Assembly (NCBI GenBank): GCA_947488175.1
Contig: CANKYO010000005.1
Span: 1 to 64,000, forward strand
Reading direction: 5' to 3'
DNA length: 64,000 nucleotides
Source: an uncultured Paracoccaceae bacterium
GTDB taxonomy: Bacteria > Pseudomonadota > Alphaproteobacteria > Rhodobacterales > Rhodobacteraceae
Shown here piece by piece: positions 42,467 through 52,911 of the stretch. Position numbers and translations under genes: made by a program. The notes below the pieces were generated by a model. That model did not search any database. It was not told the DNA's origin and saw only the letters and a program-made list of their open reading frames with translations. Every line of letters starts with the position of its first letter. The first letter of the stretch is position 1.

Positions 42467-43150
42467 ATGCTTATCAAATTTTTTGAGATCGCAAATTTCC
42501 GTAAGCTTCTATCGGTCCGAGTTGACCTTTCAGAAAAACAGACCCTCTTTGTAGGGGCGAACAACAGCGATAAGAGCTCAGCGATGCTGGCGCTCAGACC
42601 TTTTCTTGTGCCCAAACGATGCCTTTTCGAAATCCATGATTTAACCCTATGCCACTGGCCGGAAATTGACCGCATCGGTCAATCATGGATAGAGGCCGTG
42701 AAGGCCGAAAAAGCAAGCGACCTGTCACTCGATAAATGGCTACCATTTCTTCCGACGCTTGATCTCAGGCTTGATGTGGATTCGGGTGAGATGCACCATG
42801 TGCGAGACTTGATTCCGACACTGGATTGGGAAGGAGGCCTGCTTGGCGTGCGTCTCCGTTACGAGCCGGTAAATGTAGAGGAGTTGTTTAAGGATTTCAT
42901 CCTTGCAGCAAAGGACGCAGAGGAGCTTAAAGCAGCTGCCTCAAAGCAACACGATGAGAATGTGAAAGGGGCTGGCGTGGATCAACCGCGTCAGAAATTG
43001 ACCCTGTGGCCAACGACATTGACCGACTTCCTGAGAAAGCGATTGTCTCAACATTTTAAGGTCTGTGCTTACACGCTTGATCCAAACGAAGTAGAGTCAC
43101 CGAAAAACGGGCAAGCTAATCTACAAGCTTTGCCATCGACATCTCGATCC
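42467..43150 (+). pseudogene. OLD-family ATP-dependent nuclease fragment
   Basis: The frame encodes about 228 residues of the N-terminal ABC-type ATPase of OLD endonucleases (FFEIANFRKLLSVRVDLS). Walker A reads GANNSDKSSAM where GANNSGKTSAM is expected, so the Gly before the catalytic Lys is Asp. The gene ends at the left edge of an IS5-type element; the ATPase remainder and the TOPRIM nuclease domain are gone. It was probably a phage-defence nuclease. Confidence 0.75.
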
Positions 43151-43512
43151 CTAGGGTCAGGACCCATTGATTTCCTTTGAGCGGCATGATTCATCGGTCG
43201 AAAATCGAGTTGTGATATGAGCAATCTATATTGGCTGGATGATGCGCAAATGGCGCGTCTGGAACCCTACTTTCCGAAGTCTCATGGCAAGCCACGCGTT
43301 GATGACAGACGGGTTCTGAGTGGCATTATCTTCATCAATCGCAATGGCTTGCGCTGGCGAGATGCACCCAAGGAATATGGGCCACACAAGACCCTGTACA
43401 ACCGCTGGAAACGGTGGAGTGAAAAAGGTGTTTTTGCTCAGATCATGATGGGTCTTGCTGCCGAGCACAGCGAAGAGAAGACAGTCATGATTGATGCCAC
43501 GTACGCCAGAAC
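43151..43512 (+). mobile_element. Truncated IS5-type (IS427-like) insertion sequence
   Basis: The left end begins after CTAG at 43151-43154 with GGTCAGGACCCATTGATTTCC, a typical IS5/IS427 terminus; CTAG is a preferred target. The transposase frame from ATG 43217 reads MSNLYWLDDAQMARLEPYFP, then GLRWRDAPKEYGPHKTLYNR, and is cut at the first catalytic Asp (VMIDATY). The rest is replaced by integrase DNA and no right terminal repeat was found. The element is dead and marks a deletion. Confidence 0.8.
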
Positions 43513-43878
43513 AAGACTGACACAGCCCTTTCATTGCCCTGCACCATAGCGCTCAAGGCGGCGCTGGACGGGGCGAAAGCTGATCTGGGGTTCGCGCCGC
43601 ATCCATCGCGCCACATTCTGACCCGCGCTGACGGGTCGAAGATGGACTACCATGCGATGGCCCGCGTCATGGTACGAGAGCGCAAGCGCTTGGGCCTAAT
43701 GGCATATGACCAACACGCGCTGCGCTACCGTGGGGTGATGGAATTGGCGTGGGCGGGCTGCACGGACGATGAAATCGCCAGCTACAGCGGCCATACGTCA
43801 AAGGCGATGATCATCAAATATGCGGGGGAGGCGCGGCAAATCATGCGGGCGCGGCAGGCAGCAGCAAAGCGCAAATGA
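43510..43878 (+). pseudogene. Tyrosine recombinase (integrase) C-terminal fragment
   Basis: About 120 residues remain, from QNKTDTALSLPC through HILTRADGSKMDYHAMARV to the catalytic set: Arg in HALRYRGV, His in SYSGHTSKAM and Tyr in IIKYAGEA. The N-terminal core-binding domain and first catalytic Arg were lost at the junction with the IS5-type element. It lies 86 bases from the 3' end of tRNA-Cys, the normal place for an island integrase. Confidence 0.85.
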
Positions 43879-43964
43879 ACCCGAACAGAACAGGCACAGA
43901 ACGTGAAACTGATACCAGAGGTGATACCCAATGAGCAGAAAAATTCGTAACCCATTGATTTTAT

Positions 43965-44038
43965 TGGAGGCGAGTACCGGAATCGAACCGGTGTACACGG
44001 ATTTGCAATCCGCTGCGTCACCACTCCGCCAACTCGCC
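43965..44038 (-). tRNA. tRNA-Cys (GCA)
   Basis: The complement folds as a tRNA: acceptor GGCGAGT / ACTCGCC, anticodon loop ATTGCAAAT with anticodon GCA, T-arm CCGGTTCGATTCCGG and encoded CCA. It is about 74 bases and has no long variable arm. Its 3' end faces the integrase fragment, so it is the likely integration site of the island. Confidence 0.95.
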
Positions 44039-44165
44039 GCCGTGCTGGCAGATATACCATGGTTTGGACTTGCGCAAGAGATCGCGCGCCGCCGATCTAC
44101 CGTTGCTGCAGCGCGGCTTCTGTGGCATGAACGCACGAAACTTCTGAACGAAAGAGTTTAGTCCC

Positions 44166-44819
44166 GTGAGCAACTATGCAGCCCGCCGCACGATGATGGT
44201 TGATACGCAAGTCCGGCCCTCTGATGTGACCAAATTTCCGATCATCGACGCCATGCTGGCCGTGCCGCGCGAGGTTTTTGTTCCGGCCAACCTGCGCGAA
44301 GCTGCCTATGTTGGTGAAAACCTTGATATTGGCGGCGGCCGCACCCTGCTGGAGCCGCGGACGCTGGCCAAGATGCTGGATGCGCTGGATATTCAGCGTC
44401 ATCACGTTGTTTTGGATGTGGGTTGCGGCCAGGGTTATTCCACCGCGATCCTGGCCCGGATGTCCGAATTTGTTATCGGGCTTGAAGATGATGAGGCGCG
44501 CGCAGAAGAGGCGCAGAGCCTGCTGTCGGAACATGGCGTGGACAATGCCGCGGTCATGACTGGCGCTTTGACGGACGGATCGGCAAAGTCGGGTCCTTAT
44601 GATATCATCCTCGTGCAGGGTGCCGTGGAAGAGGTGCCCGAGGCATTACTGGAACAGCTACGCGAAGGTGGGCGCATTGCCTGTGTCTTTGCTGAAAGTG
44701 CGCTTGGGGTCGTGCGTATTGGGCACAAAATCGATGGTCAGGTGAATTGGCGCTTCACCTTTAATGCCGGTGCGCCTGTGTTGCCCGGCTTCCACAAGCC
44801 GGCGGCCTTCACACTTTAG
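44166..44819 (+). CDS. pcm: Protein-L-isoaspartate O-methyltransferase family protein
   Basis: A 217-residue cytosolic SAM-dependent methyltransferase. Motif I is VVLDVGCGQGYSTA near residue 80 and the post-I acid is in GLEDDE. The N-terminal MMVDTQVRPSDV is typical of the alphaproteobacterial Pcm branch. The family methylates damaged isoaspartyl residues so that proteins can be repaired, though this branch, next to tolC, is little studied. Start GTGAG/ATG spacing is normal. It is followed by tolC. Confidence 0.85.
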   Translation: MSNYAARRTMMVDTQVRPSDVTKFPIIDAMLAVPREVFVPANLREAAYVGENLDIGGGRTLLEPRTLAKMLDALDIQRHHVVLDVGCGQGYSTAILARMSEFVIGLEDDEARAEEAQSLLSEHGVDNAAVMTGALTDGSAKSGPYDIILVQGAVEEVPEALLEQLREGGRIACVFAESALGVVRIGHKIDGQVNWRFTFNAGAPVLPGFHKPAAFTL

Positions 44820-44884
44820 CATTGGTGCGGGGCATCAGATGCGGTATCACTTGGAAAAAAATGATAACATTGAGGCGCAGCGCA

Positions 44885-46243
44885 ATGATTAAACAGGTAA
44901 AACTGACTGCTTTGGCCGTCTTGGTGTCGGTGGGTATCGCGGGTATGGCCAAGGCGGAAACCCTCGCTGACGCGCTGACCGCTGCTTACAATAACTCTGG
45001 CCTTTTGGAGCAGAACCGCGCGTTGCTGCGCGCCGCAGATGAGGATCTTGCCCAATCTGTCGCGTCTACCCTGCCAGTGATCGGCTGGTCCTTTAATGCC
45101 ACGAACACCCGCCCGAATACCCCGGGCGCAGACCTGCTGCAGGCCTCGGCCCGTATCACCGGATCGCTGACACTTTATGACGGTGGCGCGAACCAGCTGG
45201 CTGTTGAGTCCCAGAAAGAAACGATCCTTGGCACCCGTCAATCGCTGCGTTCTGTTGAGCAGAGCGTGCTTTTGCGTGCCGTGCAGGCTTATATGAGCGT
45301 GCGTCGCGACAGTGAATTTGTATCACTGCGTCAGAACAATGTCCGCCTCATTACCGAGGAGTTGCGTGCTGCAGAGGATCGGTTTGAGGTGGGTGAAGTG
45401 ACCCGCACCGATGTCGCGCTAGCAGAGGCACGTTTGGCCTCAGCGCGAAGCCTTTTGGCTGCTGCGCAAGGAACACTGGCCCGGTCGATCGAGGAGTTCC
45501 GGGCCGCAGTAGGACGAGCTCCGCAACAGCCACGACCGGTGTCACCAGCGCCTGTATCTCGCGGGATTGAAGAAGCCAAAAGCTTTGCTGTACGCAACCA
45601 CCCCAGCATTCTGGAGGCCCAGCATGCGGTAAGTGCGGCAGAATTGAACATCCGCCGGGCAGAGGCCGCGTTGAACCCGAACATCACGCTTGAAGGATTT
45701 GTGGCAACCGACCCCGACGGAGACGATTCCCGCCAGATCGGCATTCAGGCGACCGGCCCAATCTACAATGGTGGCCGCCTGTCCAGCCAGGTCCGCCAAT
45801 TCATGTCGCGCCGTGATGCCACCCGCGCCGGGCTGTATGTGACCGTTGAGCAAATTCAGCAGGAAGTAGGCAACGCCTATTCGTTCCTGCTTGTGGCCCG
45901 TGCATCGCGTGTCGCATCGGACGAACAGATCAGGGCGGCGCGCGTTGCCTTTCAGGGGGTCCGGGAAGAGGCCACGCTGGGCTCGCGGACGACCCTTGAT
46001 GTGCTGAACGCAGAACAGGAGTTGCTTGATGCGCAGGCCAACTCGATTTCTGCGCAGGCGGATGAGGTGATTGCATCTTACCAGGTTCTGGCTGCCATGG
46101 GCCTGCTGAATGCGGCCCATTTGAACCTGCCGGTGCAGCAATATGATCCATCAGAGTACTATAACCTGGCCAAGCAGGCTCCGGTTGCCATTTCCCCGCA
46201 GGGGCAGGCGCTGGATCGTGTTCTGCGCGCCATCGGCGACTGA
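44885..46243 (+). CDS. tolC: TolC-family outer-membrane efflux protein
   Basis: A 452-residue outer-membrane channel. The signal peptide runs MIKQVKLTALAVLV to MAKAE. The mature part has the two internally repeated helical-hairpin/strand units of TolC (ETLADALTAAYNNSGLLE, then a second start after residue 220 with ESKS-like EAKSFAVRNHPSIL) and the GPIYNGGR strand. It joins inner-membrane exporters, including type I secretion, to the outside. The RTX protein in this window is a possible cargo. ATG at 44861 is an alternative start giving a longer signal. Confidence 0.9.
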   Translation: MIKQVKLTALAVLVSVGIAGMAKAETLADALTAAYNNSGLLEQNRALLRAADEDLAQSVASTLPVIGWSFNATNTRPNTPGADLLQASARITGSLTLYDGGANQLAVESQKETILGTRQSLRSVEQSVLLRAVQAYMSVRRDSEFVSLRQNNVRLITEELRAAEDRFEVGEVTRTDVALAEARLASARSLLAAAQGTLARSIEEFRAAVGRAPQQPRPVSPAPVSRGIEEAKSFAVRNHPSILEAQHAVSAAELNIRRAEAALNPNITLEGFVATDPDGDDSRQIGIQATGPIYNGGRLSSQVRQFMSRRDATRAGLYVTVEQIQQEVGNAYSFLLVARASRVASDEQIRAARVAFQGVREEATLGSRTTLDVLNAEQELLDAQANSISAQADEVIASYQVLAAMGLLNAAHLNLPVQQYDPSEYYNLAKQAPVAISPQGQALDRVLRAIGD

Positions 46244-46360
46244 TCTTAGGTACCCAATGGCAAAAGGTCGGATTCTCGCCGATCGGGAAATTGCGCCTGT
46301 TGTTTGACTATGGGTATTCGGTTAATATCGTTGAGGGCGGGCGATACATCAGGATGAACG

Positions 46361-47023
46361 ATGTCGAACTCTGCGAATTCAGACGAAATTGATGAGGTCA
46401 TGTCCTCGGTGCGCAAGCTGGTCACCAAGGGTGAAGGAAAGGTGTTGCGCGACGATGATGCGGACAGTGTCAAAGAGGCGCCGTCTGAGCGCTTGATCCT
46501 GACCCCGGCATTGCGTGTGGACGAGGTGGAAACCGCCGAACCAAAGGGCGCGGCTGATGCAGACAATGTTCTTATGCTTGATCCCGGCAACCGGACAGAG
46601 CTGGAAGGGCTGGAAGCCACGATCGCGGAGCTTGAGGCAGCAGTGACAACCCAGCCCGATGACTGGGAACCTGATGAAGGTGAAACATTCGACGAAGCGG
46701 CCTGGGCGGTGAGCGCGTTTGCGACCCCGGAGGCCGAGGCAGAGCCGGAAGCCGACGAGCCATCAGACAGTGCGGAGCCAGAGGCAGACAATGCCGAACC
46801 TCAAGAGCCTGCCAGCGCTGAACCGGAGGCCGAGTTCAGCGGCGGGCTGAGCGATTTTCTGGACCCTTCAGCTACAATTGATCAGGACATTCTACGCGAT
46901 ATGATCGCGCAGATCGTGCGCGAGGAATTGAGCGGGGAAACCGGTGAACGGATTACCCGAAACGTGCGCAAACTGGTCCGGCGCGAGATCAATCAGATTC
47001 TGGCGACCCGCGACATTCGTTAG
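46361..47023 (+). CDS. Acidic protein with PopZ/DUF2497-like ends
   Basis: A 220-residue cytosolic protein: a short N-terminal helix ([15 protein letters not shown]), a long Glu/Asp/Pro/Ala-rich disordered middle (about 60-155), and a C-terminal helical region ([15 protein letters not shown], then [17 protein letters not shown]). This helix - acidic linker - helix layout is that of PopZ-like polar organisers, annotated DUF2497 in alphaproteobacteria. That PopZ role is inference. It converges on cobQ with stops overlapping by four bases. Confidence 0.65.
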   Translation: MSNSANSDEIDEVMSSVRKLVTKGEGKVLRDDDADSVKEAPSERLILTPALRVDEVETAEPKGAADADNVLMLDPGNRTELEGLEATIAELEAAVTTQPDDWEPDEGETFDEAAWAVSAFATPEAEAEPEADEPSDSAEPEADNAEPQEPASAEPEAEFSGGLSDFLDPSATIDQDILRDMIAQIVREELSGETGERITRNVRKLVRREINQILATRDIR

Positions 47024-48471
47024 ATATCGCCGGCAAGCCCAATCAGTTCGTCGATGTTCAAATGTGACTCCATATGCAGGGCAAGTGAGTCCAGGGTCGC
47101 GTCAACACCAGCCTGGTAGTTGTGGCTGGCGACCGGAATACCCAGTTTGCTAAAAAAGGCGACCCGGAACGCGTCTTCGGAAAACAGGCCATGCAGGTAG
47201 CATCCCAGAACGCGCCCATCGTGGGACGCGGCACCGTCACCACGTCCCTCAAGCGACAGCCAGTGCCGATCGCAGTCGGGTCCGGTCGTGTCCCCGATAT
47301 GAATCTCGTAGCCTGAGACCGTGTCACCTGTTGGCAGGTAGGTTGCGGTCGAGCGTGCCAGGCGCTTTTCGGGTTTCATCACGGTGCGCACATTCAACAG
47401 GCCCAGACCTCTGACCTTTGATGGCGGTCCTTCGATGCCGTCCTCGTCGATGATGTCCTGCCCCAGCATCTGATAGCCGCCGCAAATGCCCAAGACATGC
47501 CCGCCACGCCGGACATGCGCAGCCAGGTCGATATCCCATCCTTGCGCCCGGAAATGGGCCAGATCCGCAATGGTGGATTTTGAACCGGGAATAATCACCA
47601 GATCGGCATCGCCCGGCAGTGGGCGACCAGCCTCGATCACCTCGACGCTGATGCCGGGTGTGGTGGATAACGGATCAAGATCATCGAAATTGGCGATCCT
47701 GTTCAGGCGGGTGACGGCCACCTTGATGCTGCCGCCTTTCCGGCTGGTGACGTCCATCACATCCTCGGCGGGCAGCTTCCACGCATCGGCAAACCACGGC
47801 ACGATCCCCAAAGGGGCCCAACCGGTCTGTTCAACGATGATATCCATGCCATCGGAAAACAGCGTCGGGTCACCCCGGAACTTGTTGATTGCAAATCCTT
47901 TGATCAGTGCCCGGTCATCGGGGGGGAGAACGGCGTGCGTCCCGACCAGTTGGGCAATCACGCCGCCCCGGTCGATATCGCCGATCAGAACCACCGGCAC
48001 GTTGGCGGCGGCGGCAAAGCCCATATTGGCAATATCACCGGCGCGCAGATTGACCTCTGCCGGGCTGCCGGCACCTTCGACAATGACCAGATCGCGACCC
48101 TTTGCGATGCGATGAAAGCTTTCCAGTACGGCGGGTAACAGCTGTGATTTCTGCTTGCCATAATCGCGTGCTTTCATGGTGGCAAAGCGTTGGCCGTGAA
48201 CGATGACCTGCGCCCCGGTATCCGTTTCCGGTTTCAGCAGGACCGGGTTCATGTCGATCAGCGGTTCCAGCCCACACGCCATGGCTTGCAGGGCCTGGGC
48301 GCGCCCGATCTCTCCTCCGTCCGCAGTGACGGCGGCGTTGTTGGACATGTTCTGGGGTTTGAACGGGGCCACGCGCGTCCCGCGCTTGACGCAAGCCCGC
48401 GCGATCCCGGCCACAAGCATGGACTTGCCAACGTTCGAGCCGGCCCCTTGTATCATGATTGCTCTGGTCAT
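47020..48471 (-). CDS. cobQ: Adenosylcobyric acid synthase (glutamine-hydrolysing)
   Basis: A 483-residue enzyme of late cobalamin synthesis that amidates four side chains of adenosylcobyrinic diamide. ATG 48471 has GGAGG upstream. The N-terminal ATPase loop is [17 protein letters not shown] and is followed by [12 protein letters not shown]. The C-terminal class I glutaminase-like domain has the nucleophile Cys in [14 protein letters not shown] and later His in CYLHGLF. It is the only cobalamin gene in the window; no cobalamin riboswitch was seen before it. Confidence 0.95.
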   Translation of the reverse strand: MTRAIMIQGAGSNVGKSMLVAGIARACVKRGTRVAPFKPQNMSNNAAVTADGGEIGRAQALQAMACGLEPLIDMNPVLLKPETDTGAQVIVHGQRFATMKARDYGKQKSQLLPAVLESFHRIAKGRDLVIVEGAGSPAEVNLRAGDIANMGFAAAANVPVVLIGDIDRGGVIAQLVGTHAVLPPDDRALIKGFAINKFRGDPTLFSDGMDIIVEQTGWAPLGIVPWFADAWKLPAEDVMDVTSRKGGSIKVAVTRLNRIANFDDLDPLSTTPGISVEVIEAGRPLPGDADLVIIPGSKSTIADLAHFRAQGWDIDLAAHVRRGGHVLGICGGYQMLGQDIIDEDGIEGPPSKVRGLGLLNVRTVMKPEKRLARSTATYLPTGDTVSGYEIHIGDTTGPDCDRHWLSLEGRGDGAASHDGRVLGCYLHGLFSEDAFRVAFFSKLGIPVASHNYQAGVDATLDSLALHMESHLNIDELIGLAGDI

Positions 48472-48523
48472 CGCGCCTCCGTCGTCTAGGTTCATAGGGG
48501 CGCGAGAGGCGCGGGGGAAGAGC

Positions 48524-49102
48524 ATGAACACACCGGCGCATCTGATTTTCGGCCTGACCGCCTTTGCCAAACCCGGACAAGCCAAGATCACGGCCGCAGC
48601 ACTGGCTGGCGCGCTCATCCCCGATCTGTCGCTATATCTGATGGCGGGCTGGCATTTGCAGGTGCTGGGCACGTCACCTGATGTGGTGTTCGGGCGGCTT
48701 TACTTTTCGGACGCGTGGCAAAGCATATTCCGGATCGACAATTCCATGATCTTATGGGGAATGGGGCTGGCCTATGGGCTGATGTTTCGCGCGCCGGTTG
48801 TGATTGCCCTATGCGGCGCGGCGATGCTGCACCTGGGTCTGGATTTTCTGTTTCACCATGACGACGGGCGTGCGCATTTCTGGCCGCTCACCAACTGGAT
48901 ATTTCAAAGTCCGGTCAGTTATTGGGATCCACGGCATTTTGGCAATATGATTGGCCCGCTAGAGGTCGCGGCGTCGCTGTTATGCTGCGCGGTCTTGTGG
49001 CGCCGGTTCGAAGGGGTGGGTATGCGTGTTCTGATTGCCGTTTTGGGGCTGACGGAATTTGCCCCTTTCATCATATTCGCCATCATGTTTGCGGGGAACT
49101 GA
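48524..49102 (+). CDS. Small membrane protein next to cobQ (YdjM-like)
   Basis: A 192-residue protein; ATG 48524 is preferred over the longer frame, which overlaps cobQ antisense. It has four to five membrane helices and metal-ligand-like His/Asp residues: NTPAHLIFG at the start, [10 protein letters not shown], and [18 protein letters not shown]. This fits the membrane-bound metal-dependent hydrolase-like (DUF457/YdjM) family. It is often annotated with cobQ because it lies beside it, but no direct cobalamin role is shown. Divergent from cobQ with 52 bases between starts. Confidence 0.7.
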   Translation: MNTPAHLIFGLTAFAKPGQAKITAAALAGALIPDLSLYLMAGWHLQVLGTSPDVVFGRLYFSDAWQSIFRIDNSMILWGMGLAYGLMFRAPVVIALCGAAMLHLGLDFLFHHDDGRAHFWPLTNWIFQSPVSYWDPRHFGNMIGPLEVAASLLCCAVLWRRFEGVGMRVLIAVLGLTEFAPFIIFAIMFAGN

Positions 49103-49104
49103 AC

Positions 49105-49138
49105 CAAAAAATGCGGCCCACTTGGACCGCATTTTTTG
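49105..49138. terminator. Bidirectional terminator
   Basis: AAAAAATGCGG / CCGCATTTTTT stem of eleven pairs with a ten-base loop lies between the end of the YdjM-like gene and the end of the leftward conserved small gene, with T-tracts both ways. Confidence 0.9.
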
Positions 49139-49159
49139 AAACCAACAGGCTGTGACAGG

Positions 49160-49486
49160 TTAAGCGGCGCGCGCTTCCTGTTCAGCAGCATTGCGACGCT
49201 CACTCTCTTCACGCGATAGCGCCACAGATGTACGTACACCTTTGCCAACAAATTCCATCAGGCCGGCCACAACACGTTCGTTCGGGTCGATCCCGGCGCA
49301 GGACAGCACCTCGCGACCATCGCGCGAACGCGCCCACCGGGCGATCTGTTCGGGGCCATTGCCATATTTCTTGTCGTCAGCAATCGCATCATCCAGCGCA
49401 GCCAACACGACCGCGGCGAACAATTTGCGGGCACGGTTCCCTTGTTCATTGTTGAACGCTGTACCGTCGACGAAATCTCTCATCAT
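49160..49486 (-). CDS. Conserved small soluble protein of unknown function
   Basis: A 108-residue protein starting at 49486 or 49483 (two adjacent ATGs after AAGGGA). It has a mixed charged sequence, MRDFVDGTAFNNEQGNRARK, then helices with RWARSRDGREVLSCAG and a Glu/Arg-rich tail. I believe this sequence is strongly conserved in Rhodobacterales, but I cannot give a function. It ends at the bidirectional terminator and stands as a single gene. Confidence 0.75.
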   Translation of the reverse strand: MMRDFVDGTAFNNEQGNRARKLFAAVVLAALDDAIADDKKYGNGPEQIARWARSRDGREVLSCAGIDPNERVVAGLMEFVGKGVRTSVALSREESERRNAAEQEARAA

Positions 49487-49706
49487 TGTTCCCTTGTTTT
49501 TGTTCTTGCAGTTCCGCGTGAGCGCCAATATGCCCTTTTGAGTCCGATTCGGGCGGTCTCTTTTGGAATGGCAGCCATGCAAAAAATGCATAGCTTATCC
49601 AGTCAAAACAGCATATTTCGTGATCTTGTCAGTCACCCACCGCCCAGATATAGCGTGTGGCGAAGAACTTTCAACCTTCCGACACAATTCTGACATGAAG
49701 TGACCC

Positions 49707-50270
49707 ATGCCCAAAATCAATGGTAACGAAATTCGCCCCGGCAATGTTCTCGAACACGATAGTGGCCTTTGGGCCGCAGTCAAAGTGGACCACGTGAAGC
49801 CGGGAAAAGGTGGTGCATTTGCGCAGGTCGAGCTGAAGAACCTGCGTGACGGTCGCAAATTGAACGAACGGTTCCGGTCCGCGGATAAGGTCGAACGTGT
49901 GCGTTTGGACCAAAAGGATCAGCAGTTCCTGTTTGAAGCTGACGACATGCTGACCTTCATGGATAGCGAGACATACGACCAGATTGCGCTGCCCGCTGAT
50001 ATCCTTGGCGACCGCCGCCCATTCTTGCAGGACGGCATGGTGGTGCAGATCGAGTATTACGGCGAAGAGGCACTGAATGTCAGCCTGCCGCAAAAGGTGG
50101 TCTGCAAGGTGGTGGAGACCGAGCCTGTTGTGAAAGGCCAGACCGCTGCCAACAGCTTTAAACCTGCCATACTGGACAACGGATTGCGCGTGATGATCCC
50201 GCCATTCGTCGCGCAGGACGAAGACATTGTCGTCAACACCGAGACATTTGAATACGCCGAACGCGCCTAG
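49707..50270 (+). CDS. efp: Translation elongation factor P
   Basis: A 187-residue protein with the three EF-P domains. It helps the ribosome through polyproline stretches. The tip loop reads VKPGKGGAF, where Lys34 (in PGKGG) is the residue modified by beta-lysylation in organisms with EpmA; no epmA/epmB gene lies nearby. Later marks are [11 protein letters not shown] and [16 protein letters not shown]. The Pro-rich linker of the heme-barrel protein in this window is an obvious kind of client. Convergent with the ygfZ-like gene, with a four-base stop overlap. Confidence 0.96.
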   Translation: MPKINGNEIRPGNVLEHDSGLWAAVKVDHVKPGKGGAFAQVELKNLRDGRKLNERFRSADKVERVRLDQKDQQFLFEADDMLTFMDSETYDQIALPADILGDRRPFLQDGMVVQIEYYGEEALNVSLPQKVVCKVVETEPVVKGQTAANSFKPAILDNGLRVMIPPFVAQDEDIVVNTETFEYAERA

Positions 50271-51001
50271 TCAATCCGTCTGAGCGTGGCGTCACCGGCC
50301 TGCATCTGGCCTGTGGCCCGATCAAAGCGCAGATAGGCAATGGCCTGATCGCCGGCAATCGTGTGCAAAGTCCCGACCGGCTTTTCACCCGCTGTGATTG
50401 CATTGCCGGGCGATGCTGACCCGTGAAGGCTGACCTTGGCCAGTCCCTTTTTCAACTCGGTTTTGTGTTTCATGCGGGCGACGATTTCCTGTCCGACGAA
50501 ACAACCCTTTTTAAAATCAACGCCATTGAGTTGCTCGAACCCCGCTTCGAGGATGTAGGTGTCGGGCGTCAGTTCGATGCCTGTTTCAGGGATCAAATGC
50601 GCAACACGGATCGCGTCCCAATCCGTGTCATCGCTGATCTGCGCGTCGCCATAGCTACGCCAGCCAAGGGCGGGGTGACGGGGATCGCCATAGGCACCCT
50701 CCGGTGCCGGACTGGTTCCGCGTGAGACGATCAGTTCCGTTTCGGCAATCCCGACATCAGCCCGAAGCCGGTACATGCTCAGGCGCTGCGCAAGGCTGGG
50801 TGCCAGCGATGTGGCAACGTCGATCAGCAACTGATCGGGTTCCACGATGACAAAGAAGTCGGCGATATATTTCCCCTGCGGTGTCAGCAAGGCGGTGTAG
50901 ATGATGCTGCCCTCTGGCTGAAGGATGATGTTTGTCACCAACCCATCCAGAAAGGTGACGCGATCACTGCCGGTCAACGCGATCACCGTGCGGTCAGTCA
51001 T
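50267..51001 (-). CDS. ygfZ: Folate-binding YgfZ/GcvT-like protein
   Basis: A 244-residue cytosolic protein. The start [20 protein letters not shown] at 51001 fits the family; longer in-frame starts run into the ABC gene. The YgfZ signature K-G-C-Y/F-x-G-Q-E is present as [14 protein letters not shown] (about residue 165). YgfZ proteins are tetrahydrofolate-dependent and help maintain some iron-sulfur proteins. The start overlaps the upstream ABC transporter's stop by eight bases, so they are coupled. Confidence 0.9.
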   Translation of the reverse strand: MTDRTVIALTGSDRVTFLDGLVTNIILQPEGSIIYTALLTPQGKYIADFFVIVEPDQLLIDVATSLAPSLAQRLSMYRLRADVGIAETELIVSRGTSPAPEGAYGDPRHPALGWRSYGDAQISDDTDWDAIRVAHLIPETGIELTPDTYILEAGFEQLNGVDFKKGCFVGQEIVARMKHKTELKKGLAKVSLHGSASPGNAITAGEKPVGTLHTIAGDQAIAYLRFDRATGQMQAGDATLRRID

Positions 51002-52784
51002 TCTGGCCATCCTCGTCGCTCTTGAACTGCATGTTATAGAGATCGGCATAGATGCCGCCCCTTTCAAGCAGTTCATCATGGCTGCCCTGATCGACCACGC
51101 GGCCATGATCCATCACCACGATGGAATGCGCGTTGCGGACGGTCGAAAGTCGGTGAGCGATCACAAGGGTCGTGCGCCCGACCGAGAGTTGTTCCAGCGC
51201 GCTCTGCACAATCGCCTCTGATTTGGTATCAAGTGCGCTAGTCGCCTCGTCCAGCAGCAATATGGGCGTGTCCCTTAGCAGGGCACGGGCAATGGCGACC
51301 CGTTGTCGTTGACCGCCAGACAGGTTCGATCCGCGTGGCCCTGCCTGTCCGTCAAGCCCGTTATCAAGGTTGGGCAGAAAGTCGGCGATATGGGCCGCCT
51401 TCAACACCTCATCAAGTTTGCTGTCGTCCACATCGTTACGCCCCAGCAGGATGTTGTCGCGCAAGGTTTCATCAAAAAGCGCGGCGTCTTGGGACACCAC
51501 CGAAAAGAGGCTGCGTAAATCCTGCAGATCCATGGCGTTGATGGGTAGATCATTGATCATGACCTTGCCGCTGCTGGGTTCCACCAAACGGGTCAGCACG
51601 TTGAACACCGTGCTTTTGCCTGCACCTGATGCGCCAACGAGCGCTGTCGTCTTGCCGGCCTCCGCGACAAAGTTCGCGCCCCGCAAGACCGGAAGTTCGC
51701 CATAATTCATATGCACATCGTCAAGCGTGATTTGCGGCGATCCACTGGGCGCGCCCTTGGGCTGGGCCGGCGACAGGATCGTCGGCTTGAGGTTGAGAAT
51801 GTATTGCAGCCTTTCGACGCTGGCCGCCGCCATCTGCCATTTCCCACTTACTGCGCCTAGGCGGCGCAGGGGATCAAAGGCAACACCCATCGCCGTAAAG
51901 AACCCCATAAAGTCTGCAAGGTTCTTCTCGCCTGCGATGATTTGTGAGCCGCCGTAAAGCAAGACGCCAAGGAAGCCGATACCCGTCATGATGTCGATCA
52001 AAGATGGAACTGCTGCCTGGCCGGTTGCGGTTTTTACGTTTGCGTCGATCCCTTCCTTGATCAGCCCGTCATACCGGCTGGCCTGATAGTTTTCGAGAGA
52101 GTTCAGTTTGATCGGATTGATGCCGTGAAATACCTCATCAAGGCGGGTTGAGATACGCCCCGCGATCTCGCGCGCATGGCGGGACCGTCGGCGAATGTAG
52201 GACTGAACAAGCAGCGATGGGAGTACCAACAATGGGATGCCCACAACCGCCATCAACGTCCACTGCCAATCGAGCCAAAGTGCAACAGCCGTTAGACCAA
52301 TGAGCGAGACCAGATCCCGCCCTAATGCGGTAATTATGGAACTCCAAACAGAATTGATCGCGCCCACATCACCTTGCACACGCTCGATCAACTGCCCGGG
52401 GGGATGTGTCTGATAAAAGGCGCTGTCTAACGACATCAGATGCCCCAAAAGCTGCCGGCGCATTGCCGCCGAAACCAATTCACGTATGTAGGCCATCAGA
52501 ATTTTTTGCGCGGCCGATGTGACAGCTCTGACGAAAAAGATGCCCATTACCGCAAAGCCAACCCAATAAAGGGCGCTTTGATCACGCGCCGCGAAGACGT
52601 CCTCGAACAATGGTACGACCATGCGGGCGAGCAAAGGCAGCATTAAACCTTCGACCATCAGCAGGAGGACCGCTATGGCCAATAACCGCTTATGCGGTCG
52701 CAGATAGTCCCGCCACAACCACCGAAACAGCGTGAATGCCGATTGCGACGTCTCTTTGCCGGCTTTGGGTATTGGTGGTGGCAT
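50994..52784 (-). CDS. ABC exporter, MsbA-like
   Basis: A 596-residue half-transporter. The start at ATG 52784 is preferred to TTG 52790 because AAAGG is correctly spaced. The N-terminal six-helix exporter domain occupies about residues 40-320. The ATPase has Walker A GASGAGKSTV near 390, signature LSGGQRQRVAIARALL near 492, Walker B ILLLDEATSALD and the H-loop IAHRLST. It resembles MsbA-type lipid A/lipid flippases; drug or peptide export cannot be excluded. First gene of a pair with the YgfZ-like protein. Confidence 0.88.
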   Translation of the reverse strand: MPPPIPKAGKETSQSAFTLFRWLWRDYLRPHKRLLAIAVLLLMVEGLMLPLLARMVVPLFEDVFAARDQSALYWVGFAVMGIFFVRAVTSAAQKILMAYIRELVSAAMRRQLLGHLMSLDSAFYQTHPPGQLIERVQGDVGAINSVWSSIITALGRDLVSLIGLTAVALWLDWQWTLMAVVGIPLLVLPSLLVQSYIRRRSRHAREIAGRISTRLDEVFHGINPIKLNSLENYQASRYDGLIKEGIDANVKTATGQAAVPSLIDIMTGIGFLGVLLYGGSQIIAGEKNLADFMGFFTAMGVAFDPLRRLGAVSGKWQMAAASVERLQYILNLKPTILSPAQPKGAPSGSPQITLDDVHMNYGELPVLRGANFVAEAGKTTALVGASGAGKSTVFNVLTRLVEPSSGKVMINDLPINAMDLQDLRSLFSVVSQDAALFDETLRDNILLGRNDVDDSKLDEVLKAAHIADFLPNLDNGLDGQAGPRGSNLSGGQRQRVAIARALLRDTPILLLDEATSALDTKSEAIVQSALEQLSVGRTTLVIAHRLSTVRNAHSIVVMDHGRVVDQGSHDELLERGGIYADLYNMQFKSDEDGQND

Positions 52785-52911
52785 GAGCAACCTTTTGGGG
52801 CGGGGTCAGAACGGTCTAATCCCAAATGGGGCATCAGGGCAAGTGAGGCAAGCTTGACGCCAGAAAGCGCTGCGTTAACTTGCGCCAATACCACTCTCGA
52901 AAGCTCATTTT

